Under the pieces are notes generated by a model, which worked only from the letters and a program-made list of their open reading frames with translations, was not told the origin of the DNA and made no database searches. A DNA stretch of 64,000 bases. Source: Chenggangzhangella methanolivorans. Lineage in GTDB: Bacteria; Pseudomonadota; Alphaproteobacteria; Rhizobiales; Methylopilaceae. A program made the translations under genes and the position numbers. Positions 9,505-18,701 of the stretch are shown piece after piece (the first letter of the stretch is position 1; every line of letters starts with the position of its first letter). The DNA lies in NCBI RefSeq assembly GCF_019797865.1, contig NZ_CP081869.1, forward strand, positions 4,106,501 to 4,170,500, read 5' to 3'.

Positions 9505-10893
9505 ATGACTGAAGTCTCGCTTCACGCCTCTCGCCGGACGGAGGGCGGACCGCTCAAGGCCCTCGTCGCAAGCGGGCTCGCGGCGCTCTGCCTCGCCGCC
9601 GCGCCGTCCGCAAGCGCCCAGGACGCCACGGCTACGCCGCCTACACGGTCTACACCTACAATGGCGGCCCGCAGGGCATGGCCGGCCGCATCCGCGACGA
9701 CGGAAGCGCCGTCACCGTCATCCGCAATCTGCGCACCGGCCTCGGCGGCGATCCGATCGTCGAGGGCGTGGTTCCGGCCGACGGCAAGTTCCGCATCGCG
9801 GTGACCGACCGCGTCTCGGCGCCGGGCGCGATCCCGCCCACATACATCTACAACGCCGCGCCCGCCACGAACCCGCTGCCGAGCGCGAGCCCGACCTGGT
9901 CGAACGTGCGCAACATGTCCGGGCTCGTCCGCCTCGGCAAATATCTCTACGCGCTCGACTACGACAACGCCCGCGTGGTCGAGATCGCGAAGGGAACCTT
10001 CGCCGAGACGGGCGTCACCTATTCGCTTCCCGCGCGCCTCACCCCGGAGGGCTTCGCCGCCCGCGGCCAGGCGATCGTCGTCGTGAACGACACGCTCTAC
10101 GTGCTGTTCGCCTTCCCCGACGGCTCGTTCTCGAACTACGCCGACAGCCTGCTGGCGCGCTTCACCGTCAAGGGCGGCAAGTCGATCACGCTGAAGGAGG
10201 GCGATTACAACGCCGGCCTCGTGAAGAACGCCTTCGCGATCGCGGCGAACGGCTCGGACCTCTACGTCGCCGGCATCGGCGGCTCGCAGGGCGGCGGCAG
10301 CTACAGCAAGGCCTCGCGCCTCCAGAGGATCGCGGCGACGCCGCGGACCTCTCGACCGCCAAGGTCAAGAACGTGCTGAAGCCCTCCAAGGATCGCCCCT
10401 ACGATATCCGCGACATCAGCTTCAAGGGCTCGACCGCCTATGTCCTGCTCGGCGCCTATGACGCCAACTTCACGATGACGGGCAGCTCGTCAGCACGACG
10501 AACTTCGAGAACTTCAAGGTGATCAACGACTTCAGCGCCGGCGCGCCGGGCTATTTCTGGGCGGCGCAGTATGTGCCGGACAACGACCGGATCTATTTCG
10601 GACGCGGCAGCGAGATCCTCGTCTACGACGCCTCGAAGACGAAGACGCCCGCCGCCACGCTGACGCTCAATCCGGGCAGCCTGATCTCGTCGGGCGACCC
10701 GTACGACAACATCAACGACTTCGCTTATGTGGGAGCGAAAGGCGGCGTCACGACGCTGCGCGGCTACCGCTCGCCGGTCCAGGCCTCTGCGACCCCGATC
10801 GGGCAGGCCTCGCGCGCCGTCTCGAACGGCAAGCCGGAGCTGAGCCCCGCCGAGCGGGCGCAGGTCGAGCGGCTGCTGTCGGGCGGCAAGTGA
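9505..10893 (+). CDS. exported beta-propeller-like protein, possible B12-binding partner of the receptor (three frameshifts)
   Basis: About 463 aa after repair. The start at 9505 has GGAGAG eight bases upstream; 9490 is an alternative. A signal peptide (LKALVASGLAALCLAAAPSASAQD) is clear, with no good lipobox. The mature part has regularly spaced blade-like strands: GLVRLGKYLYALDYDNARVVEI, AIVVVNDTLYVLFAF, AIAANGSDLYVAGIGG, ISFKGSTAYVLLGAYD and NDRIYFGRGSEILVYDAS. These suggest a propeller of about six or seven blades, but I do not recognise a named family. Frames break at about 9626, 10334 and 10481. It follows the riboswitch-controlled receptor by 33 bases, so it is probably in the same B12 regulon. 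Confidence 0.75.
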
Positions 10894-11024
10894 CGCAAAC
10901 GTCGGGCGGCGCAGGCCGCCTCTGACGCCCTGAGCACAGGCGCGGCCGCCGCAGGCCGCGCCTCGAAGGGCCAAGCCGAAGACGCTTCGCCTCGCGACGC
11001 GGCCCCGACTTCGCCCGCCGGGCC

Positions 11025-12521
11025 TTACGCCGGCGACAGCGGGATGCTCTGCTCGAACCGGAACAGATTTTCGGGGTCGTAGTGACGCTTCACCGTGCTC
11101 AGCCTCGCAAGGTTGTCGCCGTAATAGGCCTGCCGCCAGTCCTTCAGCGTCCGGTCGGGGAAGTTCACATAGGACCGCGGAAGCACGAAGCGCTGCATGT
11201 CGGCGAAATAGTCGTCGAGCCAGCGGGCCTGCTTCTCCACCAGATCCGGCGGATCGAGCGGCGACCATGCCCGCTCCATCTCGAAGATGAAGTTGGAGCC
11301 GCGGTGCGCATAGGCGGTCTCGTCAGGCTTTTTGTCGCCGACCGCGCCGCCGATCGCGAACAGAATGCCCATGTTCGATTGCGCGATCGAGCCGCCGGGC
11401 CATTTCGTCATCCAGGACAACGACGCCTCCAGGGCGTCGGCGGCCAGTTGCTCCCGCACCATGCTCGAGCGGACGTCGAAGAACCCTTCCGGGTCGTCGG
11501 TCACCAGATAGTCGCGCGCCTCCCAGTAGCTCATCTGCTTGATGTAGGCGCGCGCCGGCGCGCGCTGGCGAAACAGCGGCTGGATCAGCTCGCGGAAGGC
11601 GCTTTCCTCTCCGTAGAACAGGCCGAGCGTCTGCGCGGCGAGCTGATCGAGCCCGGGGAACGGCCCCGCCCGTCCGGCCGCGACTTTGCTGCGTGGAGAT
11701 GTCGCGCGCGTTCTTGAGCTGCAGATCCTGCAGCGCGAGCATCATCTCGACCTGCTTCTGCGCCGGCCAGACGATGTTGAAGACCGTCACGTTCCCGACC
11801 GGCACCAGGCGATAGGTCAGGCTCGTGTTGATCCCGAAGTTCCCGCCGCCGGAACCGCGCAGCGCCCAGAACAGGTCGGGATTGGTCTCGGCGCTTGCGG
11901 TGAGAGGCTCCAGATTCGCCGGGACGAGGTGGTCGACAGCAGTCTGTCGCAGGTCAGGCCCGCATGGGTGCTGGCGAAGCCCCAGCCGCCGCCGAGCGTC
12001 AGGCCGGTGACGCCGACGGTCGGGCAGCGGCCCGAGGGAATCGCGAACGGATAGGCGCTCGCGACGTCCGCCACGTCCTGATTGGTGGCGCCGCCCTGCA
12101 CGGTGAGGGTCTGGTCGCCGAGATTGACGCTGACCCGGCGCAGCGCGCGCATGTCGATCAGCAAGCCCGGCGTCGTGGAGTAGCCCGCATAGGAGTGGCC
12201 GCCCGAGCGGACCGCGAACACCTCGCGATTGTCGCGCGCCCAGCGCAGGCACCGCACGACGTCGCTATCTGAGGCGCACAGCGCGATGGCGCGCGGCAGC
12301 ACGTGGTCGTAGCGCGCATTGTTGGACCGGGCGCTGTAGCGGTACGCATAATCGTCGGGCAGCAGAAGCCGGCCCTGCATGTCGCGAGCGAGCGCCAAAA
12401 GGCCGCCATCGCCGGAGCCGATCACGAACTGCGCGAGAGCTGCGTTCGGAGCTGCGGAGACCGTCGCGCCCGCTGCGAGTCCGGCGCCGATGAAACCGCG
12501 CCGGGAAAATGACGTCGCCAT
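11025..12521 (-). CDS. Tat-exported FAD-linked oxidoreductase, berberine-bridge (BBE) type (two frameshifts)
   Basis: About 499 aa after repair. The start at 12521 gives a twin-arginine signal, SFSRRGFIGAGLAAGA, ending at ALAQF. The PP-type FAD domain has VRSGGHSYAGYS, whose His is the 8-alpha FAD attachment site of the family. GRCPTVGVTGLTLGGGWG carries the Cys that makes the second, 6-S-cysteinyl bond, so the flavin is probably bicovalent. The C-terminal BBE segment ends in RHYDPENLFRFEQSIPL. Frames break at about 11940 and about 11665-11690. Relatives oxidise carbohydrates or alkaloid-like alcohols with O2; the substrate here is unknown. It converges with the B12 propeller gene. Confidence 0.85.
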
Positions 12522-12881
12522 CGCTGACACCCGAGAGACTGAGGGGAGGGGTTGCTCGCCGGGGTGGTGATGCTCCCCGCTTCTCACCCGGCGGACGCGC
12601 GAATCCTCTCGCGATTTGAGCGGTCGTCGACCGCAAGCGCAAGAGGCCGGAGGCGCACAGGCCGGGTTTCGCGGCGCTTCCGCCGGAGATCGTGGGGATG
12701 GCGCCGGCGTCGGCGCGAGGGCGTCATCCCGGCCGTTCCAACGACCGGCAGGCGCGCGCATGTGTCGGGAGCGGACGCTCCCGGCGCGTCTTCGGCGCTC
12801 GCGCCGACGCGGGAAACCCGGCCGTGAGCCTCGCGGGGGCTCGATGAAATGGAGTTTCTTCGGGGGTTCCCAAAGGAAGAT
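12522..12881. other. 360-base gap with no supported gene
   Basis: It lies between the oxidoreductase start and the 3' end of tRNA-His. It should hold the oxidoreductase promoter. I see no ribosome-binding site plus reading frame, hairpin or repeat worth naming. Open frames here are ordinary for this GC content. Confidence 0.5.
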
Positions 12882-12958
12882 TGGTACCGCCACCCCGGCT
12901 TGAACGGGGGACCTCTAGATCCACAATCTAGCGCTCTAACCAACTGAGCTATGGCGGC
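12882..12958 (-). tRNA. tRNA-His (GTG)
   Basis: A 77-nt cloverleaf with an encoded CCA end. The D stem is GCTC/GAGC. The anticodon stem is CTAGA/TCTAG around the loop TTGTGGA, giving anticodon GTG. The T arm is CCCCG TTCAAGC CGGGG. The acceptor GCCGCCA pairs with TGGCGGT, with a G1-U72 wobble, and the discriminator is A73. The base encoded at -1 is C, so the canonical extra G-1 opposite C73 is not encoded. This fits the alphaproteobacterial tRNA-His variant. Confidence 0.96.
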
Positions 12959-13083
12959 GTGGGAGCGTCTGCGCGGGCGCAAGGCCCACGGGAAGCGCGG
13001 CGGAACCTATGTGAAGGGGCGCCGCGAAGCAAGCGCCTCGGATCGGTTTTTGACCGCCGGAAAAATCCAGCCTGCGAACACGA

Positions 13084-13119
13084 CGACGCCCGGGCCGCGT
13101 TGTGGCGGCTCGGGCGTCG
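13084..13119 (-). terminator. GC-rich stem-loop downstream of the phasin gene
   Basis: CGACGCCCGGGCCGC (13084-13098) pairs with GCGGCTCGGGCGTCG (13105-13119) through 15 positions, with one G-U-type mismatch and a six-base loop. It lies 46 bases past the stop of the phasin gene on the minus strand. There is no T-tract in that direction, so terminator function is inferred. Confidence 0.45.
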
Positions 13120-13164
13120 AAAAGCTTGGCTTGACGGCCGCTTAGCGCGGCCGCTCGGGGCCCG

Positions 13165-13647
13165 TCACTGCGACTGGGCGAAGCGCGCGGTCTTGGAGGC
13201 GAGATCCTGGAAGGGCTTTGTGCCGTCCGTGGCCGCCTTCTGGGCGAGCGACGACAGCTCCTTGGCCTGGCCCGACAGGACCTCGAACTGCTGACGCGCG
13301 AACGACGTCTGCAGCTCGATCGCCTGGCTGACCGACTTCGCGCCGATCAGGGCCTGCAGGAAGTCGAAATGCGCGTTGACGTTCGAGCGGGTCAGCTCGA
13401 CCGACTTGCGCGAAAACTCCTTGTAGCCCTTCGACGAGGTCGCAAGGGCGTCCTCGAAGGCGTCCGAGGTCTCTTCGGCGGCGGCCTTCCAGCGCGCGTA
13501 GCCGTCCTTGGCCTGCTGGACGGACTTTTCGGCGAGCTCGCGGACGGGCGCAGGCACGTCGGCGGCGATCTTGGACGCGGTCGCGAGGGTCTCTTCGACG
13601 GCTTCGTCGGACTTGGCGGCGGCGGTCTTGGGGGCGGTCGTGGCCAT
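13165..13647 (-). CDS. phasin family protein
   Basis: 160 aa. The start at 13647 has AGAGGTGAG upstream. The protein is all-helical and amphipathic with the phasin_2 pattern: an Ala/Lys-rich N-terminus, PVRELAEKSVQQAKDGYARWK, then ARSNVNAHFDFLQALIGAKSVSQAIELQTSFARQQFE-type helices (LTRSNVNAHFDFLQAL, QTSFARQQFEVLSGQAKEL). Phasins coat polyhydroxyalkanoate granules and control their size and number. A second phasin lies 197 bases upstream on the same strand. No PHA synthase is in the window. Confidence 0.88.
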   Translation of the reverse strand: MATTAPKTAAAKSDEAVEETLATASKIAADVPAPVRELAEKSVQQAKDGYARWKAAAEETSDAFEDALATSSKGYKEFSRKSVELTRSNVNAHFDFLQALIGAKSVSQAIELQTSFARQQFEVLSGQAKELSSLAQKAATDGTKPFQDLASKTARFAQSQ

Positions 13648-13844
13648 GGGTCTCACCTCTATGGGTCGGGCGGCGGACTTTTGGACATTAAGGCAGGCGC
13701 CGCGTTCCGCCGGACACGCACGGGCCTGCCTTGCACAGCGGATCCGAACGCCAAACCCATCGGAACGCCGCGTCTCAACCTTGTGTGCAGTGCAACATAA
13801 TGTTGCGCTGCACTTGGATCAACCCCATGGCGAACATCAAAGCA

Positions 13845-14219
13845 TCATTTCGTGTCAGGCCTGCGACCCGCCACGGCCCCCATCTCCTTCATCTGCTTGG
13901 TGAGGGTGTCGATTTGCGCCCGGGCGAATTCCGACTGAATCTTGAGCACTTCGTCGATCGTGGTGGCGCGCACCAGCTTCTGCGCATAGGCGAAGCTCGC
14001 CGCCATGTTCTGCTCGGCGAAACTGACCGCGGCGCCGGCGACGGCGCGGACGTTGGTCTGCGCGGTGTTCGCCTGAGTCTCCATGGTGTTGGAGGCTTTG
14101 TAGGCCGCGTCGAGGAAGCCGTCGAACGCCTTGCGGGCCTGTTCGACGCTCTTGTCCGCGAAATCGCGCATCTCGTTCGGAATTTCGTATCCGCCGTCCG
14201 CAGAACCCCTGCTGGCCAT
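13845..14219 (-). CDS. second phasin family protein
   Basis: 124 aa from the ATG at 14219, which has AGAGGGG eight bases upstream; a GTG at 14228 would add three residues. The helical phasin pattern is clear: EMRDFADKSVEQARKAFDGFLDAAYKASN, MAASFAYAQKLVRATTIDEVLKIQSEFARAQIDTL-type segments, and KQMKEMG near the end. It is shorter than its neighbour and shares the FADKSVEQAR / LAEKSVQQAK block, so the two may come from a duplication. It probably acts on PHA granules. Confidence 0.86.
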   Translation of the reverse strand: MASRGSADGGYEIPNEMRDFADKSVEQARKAFDGFLDAAYKASNTMETQANTAQTNVRAVAGAAVSFAEQNMAASFAYAQKLVRATTIDEVLKIQSEFARAQIDTLTKQMKEMGAVAGRRPDTK

Positions 14220-14511
14220 CGTCGACACCCCTCTAAAATCCCGACCGTTCGAGCCGAAACGCGCGACCGAGGAGCGCGGAGCCGAGGTCGTGAGCCTTGG
14301 TTAACAGCGGGGCCGGGCCTGCGCAAACCTGCTTTCGGCGCATGCAGCCCAGGGTCGCGTCCTGCGGCCCGGTCCCGCGTTAACTCTGCCGCGCGATGGC
14401 GGGGGACGAACGCGCCGCATCCGTGGACGCAAGGCCGCCCGGCCGATAATTAAGCTTTCATTAACCGATCTCGGACGCCCGCGTGGTTTTGCGGGAATTT
14501 CAAGGATCGCG

Positions 14512-17304
14512 ATGTCGACCGGCACGCCTCCAGACGCCATGACGACCGAAGCCGGCACGCTCGCGCAGGAGAGCGCGGGCCGTCCCGCTTTCGTGATCGA
14601 CGCCGACGGCGCCGTGGTGTGGGCCGGCCCGCTCGCCCGCAGGCTCATCGACGCCGGCGGCCTCGAGAGCGCCTCGGCCGCGACGCTCGTTCGGCTTGCC
14701 GCCTCCGGCGCCGCCACCATGGCGCGGCTGCGCTTCGGCGCGCTCGGCCGGGCGGCGCCGCTCGTCGTGCGGACGCGGCCGGCGGTTCTCGACGAGGGGC
14801 GGACGGTGCTCGTCGTCGAGGCGCTGAGCGAGATCGACCCGACGGTCGAATTCGAGCTCGACGATCCGGACGCCGGCGACGAGCCCGCCGTGACGGCGCC
14901 CGACGCGTCGGTTGGGCGGGCGGAAGTCGAAGTCCGGGCTGTCGACGCCCCTCCCGTGGACGACGCGCCAGAGCCCAACGAATCCAACGCCGAGCCCGAG
15001 CCCGAGCCCCTCACTGCGGCTGCTGAAGTCGAAGCTCCGGCGGCCTTCCAAGCGCCGGCGGACGAGGACCTCGCTGGCGTGCGCTTCGTGTTCGAGATCG
15101 ACGCGGACGGACGGCTGGGCTTCCTGTCGCCGGACCTTGCGGATGCGGTCGGCCCGTCGGCCTCCGCGGCCGTCGGGCGGCTGTGGCGCGAGACCGCCCG
15201 CGCGCTGGCGCTCGATCCCGACGGCGCGGTCGAGCGGTCGCGGGAGGCCGGAGAGGGCTGGAGCGACGTTTCGATCGCCTGGCCGCTCGAGGACGGCCGC
15301 CGTCTGCCGCTCAGCCTCTCGGCGCTGCCGATGTATGACCGCGACCGCGCGCTCGTCGGCTTCCGGGGCCTCGGCCGCGCCGCATCGGCGCCGGTCGCGG
15401 AGCCCCAGGAGCCCGTCGTCTCGCCGGACGAGGAGGCCGCAGTGTCTCCCGGATTTTCGGAAGGCGCTTCGGTCGAGGCCATCGAGGCCGGTATGGCGTC
15501 GCAGGACGCCGAACTCGCCGTTCTCGACGATCTGGAGAGCGCCGCCGGTCCGGCCGAGCCTCAGGGTCCGGACGAGTCGGCCGTCGCCGAAGACGTCGCC
15601 GTCGCCGAAGAGCCCCCCATTTCGGATGAGGCGGTGGTCTCCGATCCGCCGCCGGTCGCCCGGCTGCTCGGGCGCAACGTCGTCACGCTGCGCGAGACCG
15701 CGCCGCCGCTGCTGACGACCAGCGAGGAGAGCGCCTTCGACGAGATCGCCCGGCGCCTGCGCGACGTCGGCGTGCGCACCTCCTCGTCTCCCTATGGCGA
15801 CGACGGGGAGCAGGCGCCCTGGACCATCAACGACGTCGAGGCCCGTCTTGCGGTCGGCGCGCGGGCCGACGAGCTGCTGCGCCTGCTCGACCGCCTGCCG
15901 GCCGGCGCGCTCGCCCTGAAGCGCGGCGCGGTGGTCTACGCCAACCGCCACGCGCTCGAACTGCTCGGCCATCCGGACCTGACGAGCCTCGCCGAGCGCG
16001 ACGCCGGCACGCTCTTCGCCGAACCGCTGCCGCGCGAGGACGACGCGGCCCCGGCGGCGCTGCGGCTGGTCGCGAGCGACGGGGCGGAGGTCGAGGCGGA
16101 GGCGCGGCTCTCCGCGATCTTCTGGGAGGGCGAGCCCGCCACGCTCGTCTCGCTCAAGCGCGCCGAGGGCGCGAGCGCGGCGGCCCGCGAGGCGATCGAG
16201 CGCGAGAAGGAGACCGCGGCGATCCTCGACACCGCGACCGACGGCGTGCTGACGCTCGACGGCGCGGGTCGGATCCTGAGCGCGAACCGCAGCGCCGAGG
16301 CGTTGTTCGGCTTCGAGGCGCAGGAGGTGATCGGAAGCCTCTTCACGCTCTCGCTCGCGCCGGAAAGCCGCAAGGCGGCGTTCGACTATCTCGACCGCAT
16401 GCGCGCCAACGGCGTGGCCGCCGTCATGAACGACGGCCGCGAGGTGCTGGGCCTCGTGCGGCAGGGCGGCGCGATCCCGCTCTACATGACGATCGGGCGG
16501 ATCGGCGCGCATGAGAGCGACCGCTTTTGCGCGGTCCTGCGCGACGTCACTCCCTGGAAGAAGGCGGAAGAGGAGCTCCTCGCGGCCAAGCGCCAGGCAG
16601 AGCGGGCGAGCGCGCAGAAGAGCGAGTTCCTCACCAAGGTCAGCCACGAGATCCGCACGCCGCTCAACGCCATCATCGGCTTCGCCGAGGTGATGATGGA
16701 GGAGCGCTTCGGCCCCGTCGGAAGCCCGCGCTACAAGGACTATCTGCGCGACATCCACGTCTCGGGCGGCCATCTCGTCGGCCTCGTCAACGACCTCGTC
16801 GACATCGCCCGCATCGAGTCCGGCGGGATCAAGCTCGAGCCGTCTCCGGTCGACCTCAACGAGGTCGCGGCCCAGGCGGCGACGCTGCTCCAGCCGCAGG
16901 CGAGCCGCGACCACGTCATCATCCGCGTCTCGCAGGCGCGCGGCCTGCCGCCGGTGATGGCGGACCGCCGCTCGGTCCGGCAGATCATGACGACGCTCAC
17001 CGCCAACGCCGTGAAGCTTAGCCGGCCCGGCGGGCAGGTCATCGTCGCGACGGCGATGACCGATCTCGGACAGGCGGCGATCCGCGTGCGGGACGCCGGC
17101 GCCGGCATGTCGAAGCAGGAGGTCGCGGCCGCGCTCGAGCCGTTCCGCCCACTCGGAAGCGGCGGTGAGGCCAAGGGGCTGGCGCTGCCGCTCGCCAAGG
17201 CGCTCGCCGAGGCCAACGACGCGGCCTTCACGCTCACCAGCGAGCCGGGGCAGGGGACGCTCGCCGAGGTCGTGTTCCCGGCCGCGAAGGTGCTGGCGGG
17301 CTGA
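14512..17304 (+). CDS. PdhS-like PAS sensor histidine kinase with a degenerate ATP-binding domain
   Basis: 930 aa, intact. The first 450 residues are Asp/Glu/Ala-rich with PAS-like blocks (RPAFVIDADGAVVWAGPLARR; VYANRHALELLGH). A clear PAS domain follows at about 560-690 (AILDTATDGVLTLDGAGRILSANRSAEALFG). The HisKA box KVSHEIRTPLNAIIGFAEVMMEERFGP puts the phospho-accepting His at residue 712. This region closely follows PdhS, a relative of PleC and DivJ that acts on DivK in the cell cycle. The HATPase part keeps the G1-type VRDAGAGMS but the ATP lid is shortened and the G2 box reads KGLALPL instead of GLGLP. Kinase activity is therefore uncertain. It stands alone as a transcription unit. Confidence 0.85.
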   Translation: MSTGTPPDAMTTEAGTLAQESAGRPAFVIDADGAVVWAGPLARRLIDAGGLESASAATLVRLAASGAATMARLRFGALGRAAPLVVRTRPAVLDEGRTVLVVEALSEIDPTVEFELDDPDAGDEPAVTAPDASVGRAEVEVRAVDAPPVDDAPEPNESNAEPEPEPLTAAAEVEAPAAFQAPADEDLAGVRFVFEIDADGRLGFLSPDLADAVGPSASAAVGRLWRETARALALDPDGAVERSREAGEGWSDVSIAWPLEDGRRLPLSLSALPMYDRDRALVGFRGLGRAASAPVAEPQEPVVSPDEEAAVSPGFSEGASVEAIEAGMASQDAELAVLDDLESAAGPAEPQGPDESAVAEDVAVAEEPPISDEAVVSDPPPVARLLGRNVVTLRETAPPLLTTSEESAFDEIARRLRDVGVRTSSSPYGDDGEQAPWTINDVEARLAVGARADELLRLLDRLPAGALALKRGAVVYANRHALELLGHPDLTSLAERDAGTLFAEPLPREDDAAPAALRLVASDGAEVEAEARLSAIFWEGEPATLVSLKRAEGASAAAREAIEREKETAAILDTATDGVLTLDGAGRILSANRSAEALFGFEAQEVIGSLFTLSLAPESRKAAFDYLDRMRANGVAAVMNDGREVLGLVRQGGAIPLYMTIGRIGAHESDRFCAVLRDVTPWKKAEEELLAAKRQAERASAQKSEFLTKVSHEIRTPLNAIIGFAEVMMEERFGPVGSPRYKDYLRDIHVSGGHLVGLVNDLVDIARIESGGIKLEPSPVDLNEVAAQAATLLQPQASRDHVIIRVSQARGLPPVMADRRSVRQIMTTLTANAVKLSRPGGQVIVATAMTDLGQAAIRVRDAGAGMSKQEVAAALEPFRPLGSGGEAKGLALPLAKALAEANDAAFTLTSEPGQGTLAEVVFPAAKVLAG

Positions 17305-17442
17305 AGGCCGTCGCGCCGCCCGTCGTGGAAGGTTCATCCTAAACGCATCGCTCAGGCCAATGGACTGCGGCCGGCCGAACCGCCGGCCGCAGTCCCTGTC
17401 GTTCGACGCGCGTCGCCGCTTCCTGCGTTCACGCGCGTGTGG

Positions 17443-18307
17443 TCATCGCAGGAAGCAGGTGTAGCCCGACCGGGTGTCCTTCCAGCTGTAGGGACCGCAC
17501 AGGCGCTTGCCCGCCGCCAGCGTGTGCTTGGCGATGTGCGAGATCAGCCGCTCGTACGGCCTGTCTCCCTCGATGTAGCCGGAGAAGTTGCCGATGTCGC
17601 CCGAGGCCGCATAGACGGCGTGAACCCCCGGCACCCTCGCGATCGCGGCCGCGTTCTTCACGCCCTCGATGGTCTCGATCATCACGATCAGCACGATGTT
17701 GTTGTTGAACGTGTTTCGGTAGCTGACGCCGGCGGGGAGCCACGGAGCGAGCCGCCGCGGTCTGGCTGCCGCCGTTGCTGCGCTTCCCCATCGGCGGAAA
17801 ATACGTCCACTGCACGACTTCCCGGGCTTCTTCGACCGTGTCGACCGTCGGCACGACCAGAACCATGGCGCCGCCGTCGAGCGCATGCTGGATCTCCCGC
17901 TCGTCGGTATAGGCGACGCGGGCTCCGGGCACGGCCTTCCGGCCCGGGCATTGATCCGAGCCCGCATAGGCCCACATCCGCCACGCGTCGCCCCAGTCGA
18001 CGCCGGAATGCTGCATCTCGGTCCAAGTGAAGTCGGCGTCGCTCTGGCTCGCTATGGAGCAGTAGGTCTCGTTCATCGTCTCCTGGTTCGTCGTGCTGAC
18101 GGTCGGGCCGATGACGGGCTTGCCTTTGAGCAGTTGCTTCTTGGCTGGGTTCCAGATCAGGCCGCCGGTCGTGTCGTCGAACCGCGGACCGTAGACCCAG
18201 GTTTCCGGATCGATGGGGCCTTGGGCCTGAACCGCCTGCCCGCCCGATAAGAGGGTCAACGCGGCGGCTGCGATCGCGGCGGCGATCAACTTGGTGCTGT
18301 GACGCAT
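17443..18307 (-). CDS. exported HpcH/HpaI aldolase/citrate lyase family protein (frameshifted)
   Basis: About 288 aa after repair. The start at 18307 has GGAGGAAG seven bases upstream. It begins with a Sec signal peptide (MRHSTKLIAAAIAAAALTLLSGGQAVQAQ), unusual for this normally cytosolic TIM-barrel family. Family features are VIGPTVSTTNQETMNETYC, HALDGGAMVLVVPTVDTVEEAREVV and, after the break, VLIVMIETIEGVKNAAAIARVPGVHAVYAASGDI, where the metal-binding E-x-x-G context and closing D are visible. The frame breaks around 17740-17760. Substrate unknown; secreted relatives may cleave or form 2-keto-3-hydroxy acids. Confidence 0.82.
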
Positions 18308-18701
18308 ATCCACTTCCTCCCTGTTGTTTTTTATTGAAGGCGCGGCGTTCTGATCGAACCGTCGCCCATGCGGAGTCAGAAAGCGTTCAGGTTTTCCGGC
18401 TGATCTCTGGTGTAGGTTCCTTTCATACGCGCCAGAGGCGGTAAATGCTCGGTCTTATTCAAGTCTGGCGTGTAAAATTATGTATCGACGCAGAGGAAAG
18501 CCGCATTTCATGTTCGCAGACGCAATATCACGCCTCTGTGAACTGCGTGCGCCACAGGATCACCTTGGCGACATCAGTAAAGGGTCGGTTGCGGGATCTG
18601 ACAAGAAGAAGTTTTCGCCCTTGGCGGCGAAAAAGCAGAACGGCCGCCGAGCCAATATCTTGCGCGGCTTTCTTTGCGCCGTTCCAGGGACTGCGCCGCC
18701 G
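18308..18701. other. 394-base gap with lower GC and no supported gene
   Basis: It lies between the tail of the TIGR03364 gene and the start of the aldolase gene, both on the minus strand. Base composition is clearly less GC-rich than the surroundings, for example around 18450-18560. Short frames are open but none has a ribosome-binding site or family signature. It should contain the aldolase promoter. Confidence 0.5.

Noticed and set aside
12552-12827. A 91-residue open frame in the gap between the oxidoreductase and tRNA-His
   Set aside because: Arg-rich, no ribosome-binding site and no recognisable motif; ordinary for this GC content.
14500-17337. A 945-codon open frame on the minus strand opposite the PdhS-like kinase gene
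   Set aside because: It has no family features and is rich in Arg, Gly and Ala as expected for the antisense of a GC-rich gene. The plus-strand frame carries a complete HisKA box.
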